A DNA stretch of 64,000 nt from Rhodocyclaceae bacterium. Its GTDB lineage: Bacteria > Pseudomonadota > Gammaproteobacteria > Burkholderiales > Rhodocyclaceae. The notes under the pieces were generated by a model. That model ran no database searches. It saw only the letters and a program-made list of their open reading frames with translations, and was not told the origin of the DNA. Positions 26,706 to 35,778 of this stretch are shown here, piece after piece. The translations under genes and the position numbers were made by a program. The stretch is from contig JAUXXJ010000020.1 of assembly GCA_030681195.1 (NCBI GenBank), positions 1 to 64,000 of the forward strand. The letters run 5' to 3'. Every line of letters begins with the position of its first letter. The stretch's first letter is position 1.

Positions 26706-29276
26706 TTACAGCCAGAGCATCATCCCCATTTCGAAGGGATGCGTTAGCAAGTCGTGGTGGGGATAGATACGAATGCGGTAGTCAATTTTGCCGCAGACAT
26801 CCGGGGTCAGCATCAGGACAAACAGATCCTCGCCATTTTCACCTTTGTCGATGGGGCCCTGATGCTCCAGAAACAGGCGGCGAGGTGAGCGGGCTTTTTC
26901 GGTCGCGCCCGGACGGGCCATCAGCATTTCAACCGTGATGTCGTCGGGCGACAGACCGTGCAAACGCACAGCGACCTCGAAGCGCAGGCTCTCCCCGTAG
27001 GCAATCCGCTTTTGCGGATTGTCGATGCGGCGCAGCGCCACACTTGGCCAGGCTTTCTGTACGCGCTGCTTCCAGCCGGCCAGCAGGCGTGCGGCCGCAT
27101 ACTGGTTAGCGCTCTTCGTCCGCCACTGCTGATCGGCCTGCGAATAGTATTTGCTGACGTATTCGCCGACCATACGCTGCGAGGTAAAGCGCGGCGTAAT
27201 CGTGGCAATCGAGCGCTTGGCCATGCCCACCCAGCCTGGCGAGTAGCCCATTGCGCCGCGCGCGTAAAACTGCGGGATCACCTTGTCTTGCAGCAGTTCG
27301 TAAAGCGAGCGACCTTCCTCTTCGTCGCGCCGTGCTTCGTCATGAATACTGGAAGCCGGCTTGATCGCCCAGCCGTTGGCACCACTCTCATCCTGCTGGA
27401 AGCCCTCACCCCACCAGCCATCGAGGACCGAGAGGTTGATGACGCCGTTGATCGCGGCTTTCATGCCCGAGGTGCCGGAAGCTTCGAGCGGATAGATCGG
27501 ATTGTTGAGCCAGACATCGACGCCGGACACGAGGCGCCGCGCCAGACGCAGGTCGTAGCCTTCGACGAGCAGGAAGTGCCCCTCGAATTCCGGCATCTGC
27601 GCCACTTCATGGATGCGGCGGATGAAGGCCTGCCCCGGCTGGTCAGCCGGGTGGGCCTTGCCTGCAAAGATGAACAGCACCGGACGATCCGGATTGCAGA
27701 TCAGTTGGCGCAGCTTGTTCAGGTCACGGAACAGCAGCGTGGCGCGTTTGTAGGTGGCAAATCGCCGTGCAAAACCAATCGTCAGCACATTGGGGTTTTC
27801 CGGGTCGGCCAGCCGCAGCAGACGGTCGATGTGTGACTGCGAGCTTTGATTGCGTACATGCTGCTCCGACACGCGGTGGCACAGCAGGTGCAACATCTGC
27901 GACTTGATCGACTGGCGCACACTCCAGAAGCTGTGGTCGGGTATCGCATGAACTTCTGCCCAGCATTGTGGGTCGGTCAGGCGTTGGCGCCAGGCCGGGC
28001 CGAGGACGCGATCGAAGGTGTCGTGCCACAGGTCGGACAGGAAGGTAGGCACATGCACACCGTTGGTGACATAGCCGATGGGATTCTCGGACGGCTCGAT
28101 CTGCGGCCACAGATCGGCGCAAATCTCGGACGAGACCGTGCCGTGGATGCGCGAGACGCCGTTCTGGAAGCGTGAGCCACGGATCGCCAGCGCCGTCATG
28201 TTGAACTCGGGATCGTGGTCGATGCGGCCGAGCGCCAGCAGGCTGTGAATGTCGCAACCCATATCGTGGCAGCACTCTTCGAAATAACGGCGGATCGTGT
28301 CTTCGGCGAAGTGATCGTGACCAGCCGGCACGGGCGTATGGGTGGTGAAAACGGTATTGCTGGCCACGGCCTCAAGTGCCGTATTGAAATCCAGTCCGCT
28401 CTTGATGAGATCGCGCATGCGCTCGAGAATCAGGAAGGCGGCATGGCCTTCGTTGATATGCCAGACGGTGGGCTGCAGGCCCATCTCGGCCAGGGCACGC
28501 ACGCCGCCCATGCCGAGGATGATTTCCTGCTCCAGGCGCAGGTTGCGATCCCCGCCATAGAGCTGGTGAGCGATGTTGCGGTCGTGTGGCGTGTTTTCCT
28601 CAAGGTCGGTATCGAGCAGATACAGGGTGATGTGGCCGACACGCGTCGACCAGACGCGGGCATGCACATCGCGCCCAGGCAGGCGCACGCTGACCTTGAG
28701 GTTCGTGCCATCCGGGCGCGTGATCGGCTTGACCGGCAGGTCATCGAAATCGGCATCGTTGTAGAGCGCATGCTGGCGGCCCTCGCTGTCGATACTCTGC
28801 AGGAAATAACCCTGACGGTAGAGTAGACCGATGCCGACAAAGGGCAGGTGCATGTCGCTGGCGGTCTTGCAGTGGTCGCCGGCCAGAATGCCGAGGCCGC
28901 CGGAGTAGATCGGCAGACTTTCATGGAAACCGAATTCGGCGCAGAAGTAGGCGATCAAACCACCTTCCGGCAAATGCGGGCCATGGTCGCGTCGTGTGCT
29001 CTCGTGATAAGTGTCGTAGGAGGACAATACCTGCGCCAGCGCGCCGAGAAAGACGGGATCTTCGGCGGCTTCGTTGAGGCGATGCTGATCGACGCGCTTG
29101 AGAAAAGCCTTGGGGCTGTGGCCGACGGCGCCCCAGAGTTTCTGGCCGAGGCGGGCAAACAGGGTGCGGGTCGGGCGATCCCAGCTGTACCAGAGGTTGT
29201 TGGCGATTTCGTCGAGACGCGCCAGACGCTGGGGCAACTGGGGATTGACTTCAAGTTGATAGATAGTCCCGGCCAT
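26706..29276 (-). CDS. glgP: alpha-glucan phosphorylase, archaeal-type (GT35)
   Basis: PLP-dependent enzyme that releases glucose-1-phosphate from glycogen. The 856 residues belong to the long form with an N-terminal DUF3417-like domain (ARLDEIANNLWYSWDRPTRTL). IAYFCAEFGFHESLPIYSGG and GILAGDHCKTASD follow. The PLP lysine is in EASGTSGMKAAINGVINLS, with DGWWGEGFQ after it. It differs from the E. coli MalP type. I start at ATG 29274-29276 (MAGTIYQLEV); an ATG five codons upstream is also possible. Seven bases separate it from pgi. Confidence 0.94.
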   Translation of the reverse strand: MAGTIYQLEVNPQLPQRLARLDEIANNLWYSWDRPTRTLFARLGQKLWGAVGHSPKAFLKRVDQHRLNEAAEDPVFLGALAQVLSSYDTYHESTRRDHGPHLPEGGLIAYFCAEFGFHESLPIYSGGLGILAGDHCKTASDMHLPFVGIGLLYRQGYFLQSIDSEGRQHALYNDADFDDLPVKPITRPDGTNLKVSVRLPGRDVHARVWSTRVGHITLYLLDTDLEENTPHDRNIAHQLYGGDRNLRLEQEIILGMGGVRALAEMGLQPTVWHINEGHAAFLILERMRDLIKSGLDFNTALEAVASNTVFTTHTPVPAGHDHFAEDTIRRYFEECCHDMGCDIHSLLALGRIDHDPEFNMTALAIRGSRFQNGVSRIHGTVSSEICADLWPQIEPSENPIGYVTNGVHVPTFLSDLWHDTFDRVLGPAWRQRLTDPQCWAEVHAIPDHSFWSVRQSIKSQMLHLLCHRVSEQHVRNQSSQSHIDRLLRLADPENPNVLTIGFARRFATYKRATLLFRDLNKLRQLICNPDRPVLFIFAGKAHPADQPGQAFIRRIHEVAQMPEFEGHFLLVEGYDLRLARRLVSGVDVWLNNPIYPLEASGTSGMKAAINGVINLSVLDGWWGEGFQQDESGANGWAIKPASSIHDEARRDEEEGRSLYELLQDKVIPQFYARGAMGYSPGWVGMAKRSIATITPRFTSQRMVGEYVSKYYSQADQQWRTKSANQYAAARLLAGWKQRVQKAWPSVALRRIDNPQKRIAYGESLRFEVAVRLHGLSPDDITVEMLMARPGATEKARSPRRLFLEHQGPIDKGENGEDLFVLMLTPDVCGKIDYRIRIYPHHDLLTHPFEMGMMLWL

Positions 29277-29314
29277 ATTGGTCTCTTTCATTAATTTTTA
29301 GGGGTTGATTTTAG

Positions 29315-31015
29315 CTAGTCGCTGCCACGGCGCATGGTGCCACCCGTGGCAACCGTGATGCCATCCACACGTCCGGCCGCGATGGCTTGATCGAGTTGGA
29401 CGGGCGGCGCGAGATTGAGGCAGCGGTAGAGACGCGCAAGATTGCTGCGAAACAGGCGATCGAAACTGGCCACGGCCGGCCCGGGGTTGTAGTCGCCAAA
29501 CCACCAGAACCAGTCGGAGCTTTCGCATACCGCCAGCTGCGCTTCGGCGGCTGTCTGCTCGGTGGGCGAAAGGCGGCCGCTGGCCATCACCTGGTCATAG
29601 CTTTGCTTGGCGGCGCAGAGCAGATCCCACGCACGGTTCTTGGCCGGATCGCCAATCCAGGTCGAGAGCGTGCCGTGTACCCAGCTGCCGGCGACCAGTT
29701 TCGATAATGTCGGCGCTGGCGGGACGGCACCTTTGTCCATGTCATCGACAATATTGGCAAAGGTGCGCGTACGAATCACCGGATGCTTTTCCAGCAGGCC
29801 ATACAGGTCGTCGAAGAAGTAATAGCCGTTGTAGGGATAGTATTCCCAGGCATTTTCGCCATCGAGGATGACGCTCACCACCGGCGTTTCGCCGGCCGGT
29901 GCTGCGGCTGCGATGGCTTCAAGCTGGCGCACGAAATCGGCTGCGGCATCGCGGCCATGCCACTTGGCATATTCAAAACCGATCATGTCCGAGAGGCGAT
30001 CGTCGCGGAAGAAGATCAGCGGAGATGACACATCACCATGGCGCCACGGGTGGTAAGCACTGCCGGGGACGGTCTTGCCGAGGCTGTGCTTCAACACATT
30101 TTCGCCCGTCGCGAGCCAGCGGCAACCCGCCTGTGCCGCCGCGCCGACGAAGGCGGATGACAAGGCCCCTTCGGCCGGCCATAGGCCGATGGGGGCCTTG
30201 GCAAAACGCCGGGTGTGACTTTCGCGCGCTTGTTCAAGCTGTTTGCGTACCCGCTCGCGCCCCCCGGGATACGCCTCGGCCTGGGGCAAGGGCGCGTACG
30301 GCAGGCTCTCGCGGGCGACGCGGAAATCAAGTAACAGGGGCGACAGGGGATGGGTGGCCGGCGTGGTCGATAGCTCAATCTGTCCGCGCGCCAGCAGTGC
30401 CTGATAGCGCGGCAGCAGCCCGGCCAGCGTACGGCCAATGTAATCGAGCAGACGCAGCCGATCGGCATGATCGAAACCTTCGCCCTTGGCCATCAACTCG
30501 GCCAGCAGGGGTTCCTGGCGCCGCGCCGTTTCGCCGGTCCAGGCGAGCAGGTACCAGACCAGCAGGTCGGCGAGGTAGGCGCCCGACAGATAGCCGAGCG
30601 CGGTTTCGCCTTCGTGGGCGAGATTTTCGTGGAGAACTTGCAAACGCTGGTAGTGCGGAAAGGCGGCCAGCATGGTGGTTGGATTGCTGCGGAAACCACC
30701 GTCGAGCAAAAGTCGGCGCTCGCTGGACGGCAGACCATCCAGTTCGGGCGCCGCCAACCAGCGCAGCCACGGATCGCGAAACTGTTGCGTGGCGCATTGA
30801 TCGACGTAATCTTCGATCTGGTCGAGCAGGACCGGGACGAAATTCACCACGCCATGAATCGACGGATGGCGCTCGAAATGGCCGGCCATGTCGGTGTAGT
30901 CCTTGAGCGCATGCAGCAGCGTCCAGGGCATCACGAACAGACCGGTTTCACGATCGCGGTAATCCGGCTGGTGCATGTGCCAGAGGAATACCAGGTCGAG
31001 CCGCGAGGCAGGCAT
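29315..31015 (-). CDS. glycoside hydrolase family 57 protein
   Basis: A 566-residue cytoplasmic glucan-acting enzyme: LVFLWHMHQPDYRDRETG at the N-terminus (metal/substrate HMHQP), nucleophile region GLWPAEGALSSAFV and acid region VSVILDGENAWEYYPYNG. These are the conserved GH57 regions shared by alpha-amylase/4-alpha-glucanotransferase/amylopullulanase-like members. Since no glgB or glgX lies in the cluster, it may do the debranching, transfer or branching step; which is inference. Two dispersed repeat copies are embedded in frame (about residues 95-103 and 430-437). It lies between glgC and glgP. Confidence 0.9.
   Translation of the reverse strand: MPASRLDLVFLWHMHQPDYRDRETGLFVMPWTLLHALKDYTDMAGHFERHPSIHGVVNFVPVLLDQIEDYVDQCATQQFRDPWLRWLAAPELDGLPSSERRLLLDGGFRSNPTTMLAAFPHYQRLQVLHENLAHEGETALGYLSGAYLADLLVWYLLAWTGETARRQEPLLAELMAKGEGFDHADRLRLLDYIGRTLAGLLPRYQALLARGQIELSTTPATHPLSPLLLDFRVARESLPYAPLPQAEAYPGGRERVRKQLEQARESHTRRFAKAPIGLWPAEGALSSAFVGAAAQAGCRWLATGENVLKHSLGKTVPGSAYHPWRHGDVSSPLIFFRDDRLSDMIGFEYAKWHGRDAAADFVRQLEAIAAAAPAGETPVVSVILDGENAWEYYPYNGYYFFDDLYGLLEKHPVIRTRTFANIVDDMDKGAVPPAPTLSKLVAGSWVHGTLSTWIGDPAKNRAWDLLCAAKQSYDQVMASGRLSPTEQTAAEAQLAVCESSDWFWWFGDYNPGPAVASFDRLFRSNLARLYRCLNLAPPVQLDQAIAAGRVDGITVATGGTMRRGSD
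29704..29728 (+). repeat. dispersed 25-bp repeat, copy 7 (in GH57 gene)
   Basis: About 23 of 25 matches; the A-run end is degenerate. On the gene strand it encodes A-V-P-P-A-P-T-L. Confidence 0.82.
30707..30731 (+). repeat. dispersed 25-bp repeat, copy 8 (in GH57 gene)
   Basis: 22 of 25 matches. On the gene strand it is read in a third frame, L-P-S-S-E-R-R-L-L. Confidence 0.72.
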
Positions 31016-31026
31016 GGCAGAGGCGA

Positions 31027-32331
31027 TCAGCGGATGTGGTGGATCTGTTGCCCCAGCATCTCGGGTGTCACCAGCGTGATGCCCTTTTCGGTGACGTGAA
31101 AGCGCTTCTTGTCGGCCTCAAGGTCGTAACCAATGATCATGTCATCCGGCACCTTGCAGTTCTTGTCGATCACCGCACGACGGATCTTGCAGCGGCGGCC
31201 AATCTCGCTGTTGGGCAGGAGCACGGAGTCCTCGACTTCCGCCCAGCTGTGAATGAAGACCCGCGAGAACAGCAGCGAACGCCGTACTACGGCACCACTG
31301 ATGATGTCGCCACCGGACACCAGCGAGTCGATCGCCATGCCGCGTCGATCCTCCTCGTCAAAGACGAACTTGGCCGGCGGCAACTGCTCCTGATGCGTCC
31401 AGATTGGCCACTCTTCATCGTACATATTGAGTTCGGGCGAGACCTTGGTCAGTTCGATATTGGCCTCCCAGTAGGCATCGACGGTACCCACATCGCGCCA
31501 GTAGGGCACACCATCTACCGGTATCCCGACACAACTGTCGGCATAGCTGTGGGCGAAAGTGCGATAACGCGAGATGATGTGCGGGATGACATTCTTGCCG
31601 AAATCGTGGTCGGAATGCGGATCGTCGGCATCGCGGATCAGTTGCTCGAACAGGAAGGCAGCGTTGAAGACATAGACGCCCATATTGACCAGCGAACGAT
31701 CGGGGCGTCCGGGCATGGCGGCGGGGTTCTTGGGTTTTTCGACAAAGCTGGTGATGCGATTGTCCCCGTTCACGCCGACGATGCCAAAAGCGCTGGCTTC
31801 TTCAATCGGCACATCCATGCAGGCAATGGTCAGATCGGCCTCGGTCTGGGCGTGTTGCGCCAGCAGGCGGCCGTAATCCATCTTGTAGATATGATCGCCG
31901 GAAAGGATCAGCACATACTTCGGGCCGTGGCGACGCAGCAGGTCAAGGTTCTGGAACACGGCATCGGCCGTGCCCTGGTACCAGTCCTCGCCGATCTGCT
32001 GCTGGGCCGGCAGCAGGTCAATGAATTCATCAAAGCGGCCGTCGAGGAAGCTCCAACCCCGCTGCAGGTGCTGGATCAGGCTCTGCGCCTTGTATTGGGT
32101 GGCGACGCCGATACGGCGGATACCGGAGTTCACGCAATTGGAGAGCGTGAAGTCGAGAATACGGAACTTGCCGCCAAAGGGAACCGCCGGCTTGGCGCGC
32201 CAATCGGTCAACTGCATGAGGCGGCTACCACGACCCCCGGCAAGGATGATGGCATAGGTGGAACGGGTCAGATGGCTGACAAAACGACCCTGCATGCCCT
32301 GCGGGTCATTGAGTGGCGTTTCATGTTGCAT
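31027..32331 (-). CDS. glgC: glucose-1-phosphate adenylyltransferase
   Basis: Makes ADP-glucose, the committed step of bacterial glycogen synthesis. The 434 residues have the nucleotidyltransferase loop [33 protein letters not shown] substrate site, [13 protein letters not shown], the catalytic lysine region FVEKPKNP, and a C-terminal left-handed beta-helix ([20 protein letters not shown]). The start is ATG 32329-32331 (MQHETPLND), six bases after GGGAG. It is the first gene of glgC-GH57-glgP-pgi-glgA-folA. Confidence 0.97.
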   Translation of the reverse strand: MQHETPLNDPQGMQGRFVSHLTRSTYAIILAGGRGSRLMQLTDWRAKPAVPFGGKFRILDFTLSNCVNSGIRRIGVATQYKAQSLIQHLQRGWSFLDGRFDEFIDLLPAQQQIGEDWYQGTADAVFQNLDLLRRHGPKYVLILSGDHIYKMDYGRLLAQHAQTEADLTIACMDVPIEEASAFGIVGVNGDNRITSFVEKPKNPAAMPGRPDRSLVNMGVYVFNAAFLFEQLIRDADDPHSDHDFGKNVIPHIISRYRTFAHSYADSCVGIPVDGVPYWRDVGTVDAYWEANIELTKVSPELNMYDEEWPIWTHQEQLPPAKFVFDEEDRRGMAIDSLVSGGDIISGAVVRRSLLFSRVFIHSWAEVEDSVLLPNSEIGRRCKIRRAVIDKNCKVPDDMIIGYDLEADKKRFHVTEKGITLVTPEMLGQQIHHIR

Positions 32332-32449
32332 GATGAACTCCCTTGGTTGCCTGTTTGTTGTGTGCAACCCCCGCCCCTTGTCTTGTTATGTTGCCCATCG
32401 CTGTGAGCAGACTCCCTCTGGCGGGCGGGAGCGGCAATGATGCCGCCTA

Positions 32450-32821
32450 TTATGGCTTGAGAATGCCTTCGCTCAACAAACGATCGATTTCTGCCTCAGC
32501 CTGTGCCCAGTCATCCAGTGCATTGCCGCCAATGAAACCACGACGTTCGGCAATGTGATACGCGGCCACTTCGACATAAGCGCGATACTGCTCGGTCGTG
32601 ATCTTCGGCTTGGCCGACGACTTCTTCGGCGCTGCCTTGGCGGGGGCGGCCACTTTCTTGACGGGTGCCGCAGCTTTTGGCTTGGCGACCGCCTTGGGGG
32701 CGGTAGCACTGGCGACTTTGGGTTTGGCCGGTGCGGCTTTGACTGCCTTGGCTGGCGCGGCCTTGGGTTTGGCTGCAGGTTTTGCCGCTTTACTGGCGGC
32801 AGATTTGCTGGTTGTTGCCAC
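32450..32821 (-). CDS. histone H1-like Lys/Ala/Pro-rich protein with DUF2934 domain
   Basis: A 123-residue basic protein. The first 75 residues are a KPAA/AKPK low-complexity tail like eukaryotic histone H1 and AlgP. The last 45 (YRAYVEVAAYHIAERRG, then NALDDWAQAEAEIDRLL) form a DUF2934 domain. Such proteins are taken as DNA-binding, but function is not proven. Start codon is GTG 32819-32821 behind GAGAGAG. A small hairpin (GCGGCA-ATGA-TGCCGC, 32431-32446) follows the stop. Confidence 0.8.
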   Translation of the reverse strand: MATTSKSAASKAAKPAAKPKAAPAKAVKAAPAKPKVASATAPKAVAKPKAAAPVKKVAAPAKAAPKKSSAKPKITTEQYRAYVEVAAYHIAERRGFIGGNALDDWAQAEAEIDRLLSEGILKP

Positions 32822-32909
32822 GATGCTCTCTCCTCATGCTGGGTTGAAATTGCTTATTGGTGGCCAACTTATACATGGCGCATGTTTCAACTTGTTGACC
32901 TCGAAGCGA

Positions 32910-33854
32910 TTATGACAGAGCCGCGAGCACCGCGGCACCAGATAATCCGATGGCGGTATCAGTCAGGACATGCACCGGCATTTGCGCCACCAGGGCCGCA
33001 TGTTCAGCCTTGGCATTGAACGTCGCGAGGAATGGGCTGCGTTCGAGCAAGGGCAACAGCCGTTGGGTGACCCCCCCGGCCAGATACAGCCCGCCACGCG
33101 GCAGAAAGGCCATGGCCATATCGCCGGCAAAGGCAGCATAGGCCGAGAAAAAAGCATCCGTAGTGGCCAGCGCTTCCCGATCATCGGCCATGGCACGCTG
33201 GGCAATCTCGGCCGGATCGAGGCTCTGCCCGGTCAAGACCTGATGAATGGCATGCAGGCCGGGACCGGAGATCACCCGTTCGGCGGTGACGCGGCCATGG
33301 ATCGCCAGCAGTTCGGCATGAATGCGCGCCTGGGTGGCATTCAGTGGTGAAAAGCCGACATGCCCGCCTTCGCTCGGGAGGATGCGCAGGGTCGTGCCTT
33401 CGCCCAGCATGGCGGCCACACCCAACCCGGTGCCGGCACCAATCACCAGACGCAAGCCATCGGGAAGCGGCGTCCCCGCCTGCAACGTGACCAGTTGATC
33501 GGCCGCACACACGGTGACGCCGGCGGCCACCGCGGCAAAGTCATTGACCAGCTTGACCGGCATGCCGGTACAGGCAGCCAGCACCGCCACATCGGCCTGC
33601 CACGGCAGGTTGGTAAATCGCGCCTGGCGCCCATCCGCACTGATTGGCCCGGCAACGGCCAGGCAGGCTTGGGTGACGCCATGCAGCGCCTCACCCGCCT
33701 CGGCACAAAAACTGGCCAGCAATGCCCTGCAATCCGAAAAATCGGCGCTGGCGAGACGGCGGGTGTGGGTAAAAACGGGCGTCTGGCCCGGGTCGATCAT
33801 GGCGATGCCGATGAGCGCCTTGGTGCCGCCCAGATCACCGGCCAGGACTTTCAT
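32910..33854 (-). CDS. glk: glucokinase
   Basis: ATP-dependent glucose phosphorylation. The 314 residues of the bacterial Glk (ASKHA) type have the phosphate loop [35 protein letters not shown], the catalytic aspartate in [11 protein letters not shown], and [11 protein letters not shown] and [11 protein letters not shown]. It overlaps thyA by four bases (ATGA). Residues about 32-40 (RRLASADFS), just after the first strand pair, derive from a dispersed repeat copy. Confidence 0.96.
   Translation of the reverse strand: MKVLAGDLGGTKALIGIAMIDPGQTPVFTHTRRLASADFSDCRALLASFCAEAGEALHGVTQACLAVAGPISADGRQARFTNLPWQADVAVLAACTGMPVKLVNDFAAVAAGVTVCAADQLVTLQAGTPLPDGLRLVIGAGTGLGVAAMLGEGTTLRILPSEGGHVGFSPLNATQARIHAELLAIHGRVTAERVISGPGLHAIHQVLTGQSLDPAEIAQRAMADDREALATTDAFFSAYAAFAGDMAMAFLPRGGLYLAGGVTQRLLPLLERSPFLATFNAKAEHAALVAQMPVHVLTDTAIGLSGAAVLAALS
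33736..33760 (+). repeat. dispersed 25-bp repeat, copy 9 (in glk)
   Basis: 22 of 25 matches. On the glk strand it is read as R-L-A-S-A-D-F. Confidence 0.82.
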
Positions 33855-34645
33855 ACCGCGACAGGAGCAGCGATGTGCGGGTGCGGGTCGTAACCCTCAA
33901 GCGTAAAGTCCTCAAGCGCGAAGGCAAACAGATCCGTCACCGCCGGGTTGATGCGCATCGTCGGCAGGGCGCGTAGTTCGCGCGACAACTGTAACTGTGC
34001 CTGCTCAAGGTGATTTGAGTACAGATGGGCGTCGCCCAGGGTATGCACGAAATCGCCCGGCTTCAGTCCCACCACTTGCGCGATCATCATCGTCAGCAGC
34101 GCGTAGGACGCAATGTTGAAGGGCACACCGAGGAAAATGTCGGCGCTGCGCTGGTAGAGCTGGCAACTCAGTTTGCCATCGGCCACGTAGAACTGGAACA
34201 GCGCATGGCAGGGCGGCAGCGCCATGCGATCGACATCGGCGGGATTCCAAGCGGTGACAATGTGGCGGCGCGAATCGGGGTTCTTCTTCAGGCCTTCGAC
34301 GAGCTGCGTGATCTGGTCGATCTCGATGCCGTCGCGCCCGGGCCAATGGCGCCACTGGTGACCATAGACGGGGCCGAGATCGCCATTTTCATCGGCCCAT
34401 TCATTCCAGATCGAGACCTTGTTGTCTTTCAGAAACTGGATGTTGGTTTCGCCGCGCAGGAACCACAGCAATTCGATGATGATCGAGCGCAGATGCAATT
34501 TCTTCGTCGTCAGCACCGGAAAGCCGGCGGCCAGATCGAAGCGCATCTGCCAGCCAAACACCGAACGCGTGCCGGTACCGGTGCGGTCGGATTTTGTCTG
34601 CCCGTGCTCAAGCACGTGGCGCATCAGGTCAAGGTATTGGCGCAT
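33851..34645 (-). CDS. thyA: thymidylate synthase
   Basis: Methylates dUMP to dTMP using methylenetetrahydrofolate. It has 264 residues, exactly the E. coli length. The catalytic cysteine is in [12 protein letters not shown], with [19 protein letters not shown] at the folate/phosphate site, [20 protein letters not shown] and [13 protein letters not shown]. It overlaps glk by four bases and starts six bases after mog ends. Confidence 0.97.
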   Translation of the reverse strand: MRQYLDLMRHVLEHGQTKSDRTGTGTRSVFGWQMRFDLAAGFPVLTTKKLHLRSIIIELLWFLRGETNIQFLKDNKVSIWNEWADENGDLGPVYGHQWRHWPGRDGIEIDQITQLVEGLKKNPDSRRHIVTAWNPADVDRMALPPCHALFQFYVADGKLSCQLYQRSADIFLGVPFNIASYALLTMMIAQVVGLKPGDFVHTLGDAHLYSNHLEQAQLQLSRELRALPTMRINPAVTDLFAFALEDFTLEGYDPHPHIAAPVAV

Positions 34646-34650
34646 GGACG

Positions 34651-35211
34651 TTAGCCTGGTTTGACGGCACTCTTCGGACGAAAGGCTTTGAGCACGTCCT
34701 CGTGCGTTTCGATATAGGGGCCGCCAATCAGATCGATGCAGTAGGGCACGGCAGCGAAGATGCCGTCGAGTGTTTCCTTGATCGCCTTGGGTTGCCCCGG
34801 CAGGTTGAGGATCAGCGATTTGCCTCTGATAACGCCGACCTGCCGTGACAGGATCGCCGTCGGCACGTATTTGAGGCTGACAGCGCGCATCTGCTCGCCG
34901 AAGCCCGGCATGACCTTGTCGGCCACCGCGAGTGTCGCTTCGGGCGTCACGTCGCGCGGGGCCGGGCCGGTGCCGCCGGTGGTCAGCACCAGATGGCAGC
35001 CGGCGACGTCACACAGTTCGATCAGGGTCGCTTCGATGACCGGCCGTTCGTCGGGAATCAAACGGGATTCGAGCTGCCACGGGGTGGTCAGCGCTGCGGC
35101 AAACCATGCCTGCAGGGCCGGGATGCCTTTGTCCTCATACACTCCCGACGAGGCGCGGTCGGAGATGGAGACCAGCCCGATACGCAGCCCAATTGAGGGT
35201 TCATTCGTCAT
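34651..35211 (-). CDS. mog: molybdopterin adenylyltransferase
   Basis: Adenylylates molybdopterin before molybdate insertion. The 186 residues show [23 protein letters not shown] and the catalytic loop [21 protein letters not shown] of the MogA/MoaB family. [18 protein letters not shown] near the C-terminus is typical of MogA. The start is ATG 35209-35211 ([12 protein letters not shown]), overlapping the darP end by 11 bases; 14 upstream codons are open. No other molybdenum gene is adjacent. Confidence 0.93.
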   Translation of the reverse strand: MTNEPSIGLRIGLVSISDRASSGVYEDKGIPALQAWFAAALTTPWQLESRLIPDERPVIEATLIELCDVAGCHLVLTTGGTGPAPRDVTPEATLAVADKVMPGFGEQMRAVSLKYVPTAILSRQVGVIRGKSLILNLPGQPKAIKETLDGIFAAVPYCIDLIGGPYIETHEDVLKAFRPKSAVKPG

Positions 35212-35740
35212 GGTCGATTGCATCACTGTCGTTTGCCTCATCGGCATTGCCATCCAGCTCGCGCAAGCGGCGATACAGCTCGCGGAAGGCTCGCGGCGGT
35301 TTGCCTTGTTCCCGTTCCTTCAGCGCATTGCGGCGCAATTGGCGCAGATACTGAAGATCCGCACCCGGATGTGCATCGGCAATTTCACCAATGACCTTCT
35401 CGTCTTCGAGAAAGCGGCTGCGCAGACGTTCCAGTGCGTGCATGCGCGCATTGGCGGCCGCGGAGAGGCCGTTGATCTCATCAAGCGCCGCCTGAATCGG
35501 TGCCGGATCGATATTGCGCATCAGTTTGCCGATGTACTGCAGCTGGCGGCGATGGGCGCCGTGCTGGGTGAAGCGCTGGCAATCGCGCACGGCTTGACGC
35601 AAGTCGTCGGGCAGGTCAACTTTCTTGAGCTGGTCGGTCGACAGCGCCACGAGTTCGGCGCCGATCGACTGCAGGTCGAGCATCTCGCGCTTTTTCGCGG
35701 ATTTACTCGGTCTATCGTAGGGGTTGTCATCGGTTTCCAC
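35201..35740 (-). CDS. darP: ribosome biogenesis factor DarP/YjgA
   Basis: A 179-residue helical, charged protein that associates with late 50S subunits (DUF615 family). Conserved segments are KSAKKREMLDLQSIGAELV, GAHRRQLQYIGKLMRN and LQYLRQLRRNALKEREQGKPPRA. It diverges from pmbA with 38 bases between the starts, the usual yjgA-pmbA arrangement in Proteobacteria. Confidence 0.93.
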   Translation of the reverse strand: METDDNPYDRPSKSAKKREMLDLQSIGAELVALSTDQLKKVDLPDDLRQAVRDCQRFTQHGAHRRQLQYIGKLMRNIDPAPIQAALDEINGLSAAANARMHALERLRSRFLEDEKVIGEIADAHPGADLQYLRQLRRNALKEREQGKPPRAFRELYRRLRELDGNADEANDSDAIDHDE

Positions 35741-35778
35741 GGGTAAGATTATAGCTTTCGACCTTTAGATAATCGCCC

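Noticed and set aside
34133..34160. AAAATGTCGGCGCTGCGCTGG in thyA, similar to the start of the repeat
   Set aside because: It encodes the universally conserved [11 protein letters not shown] of thymidylate synthase and lacks the GGGACGGC end, so it is a chance match.
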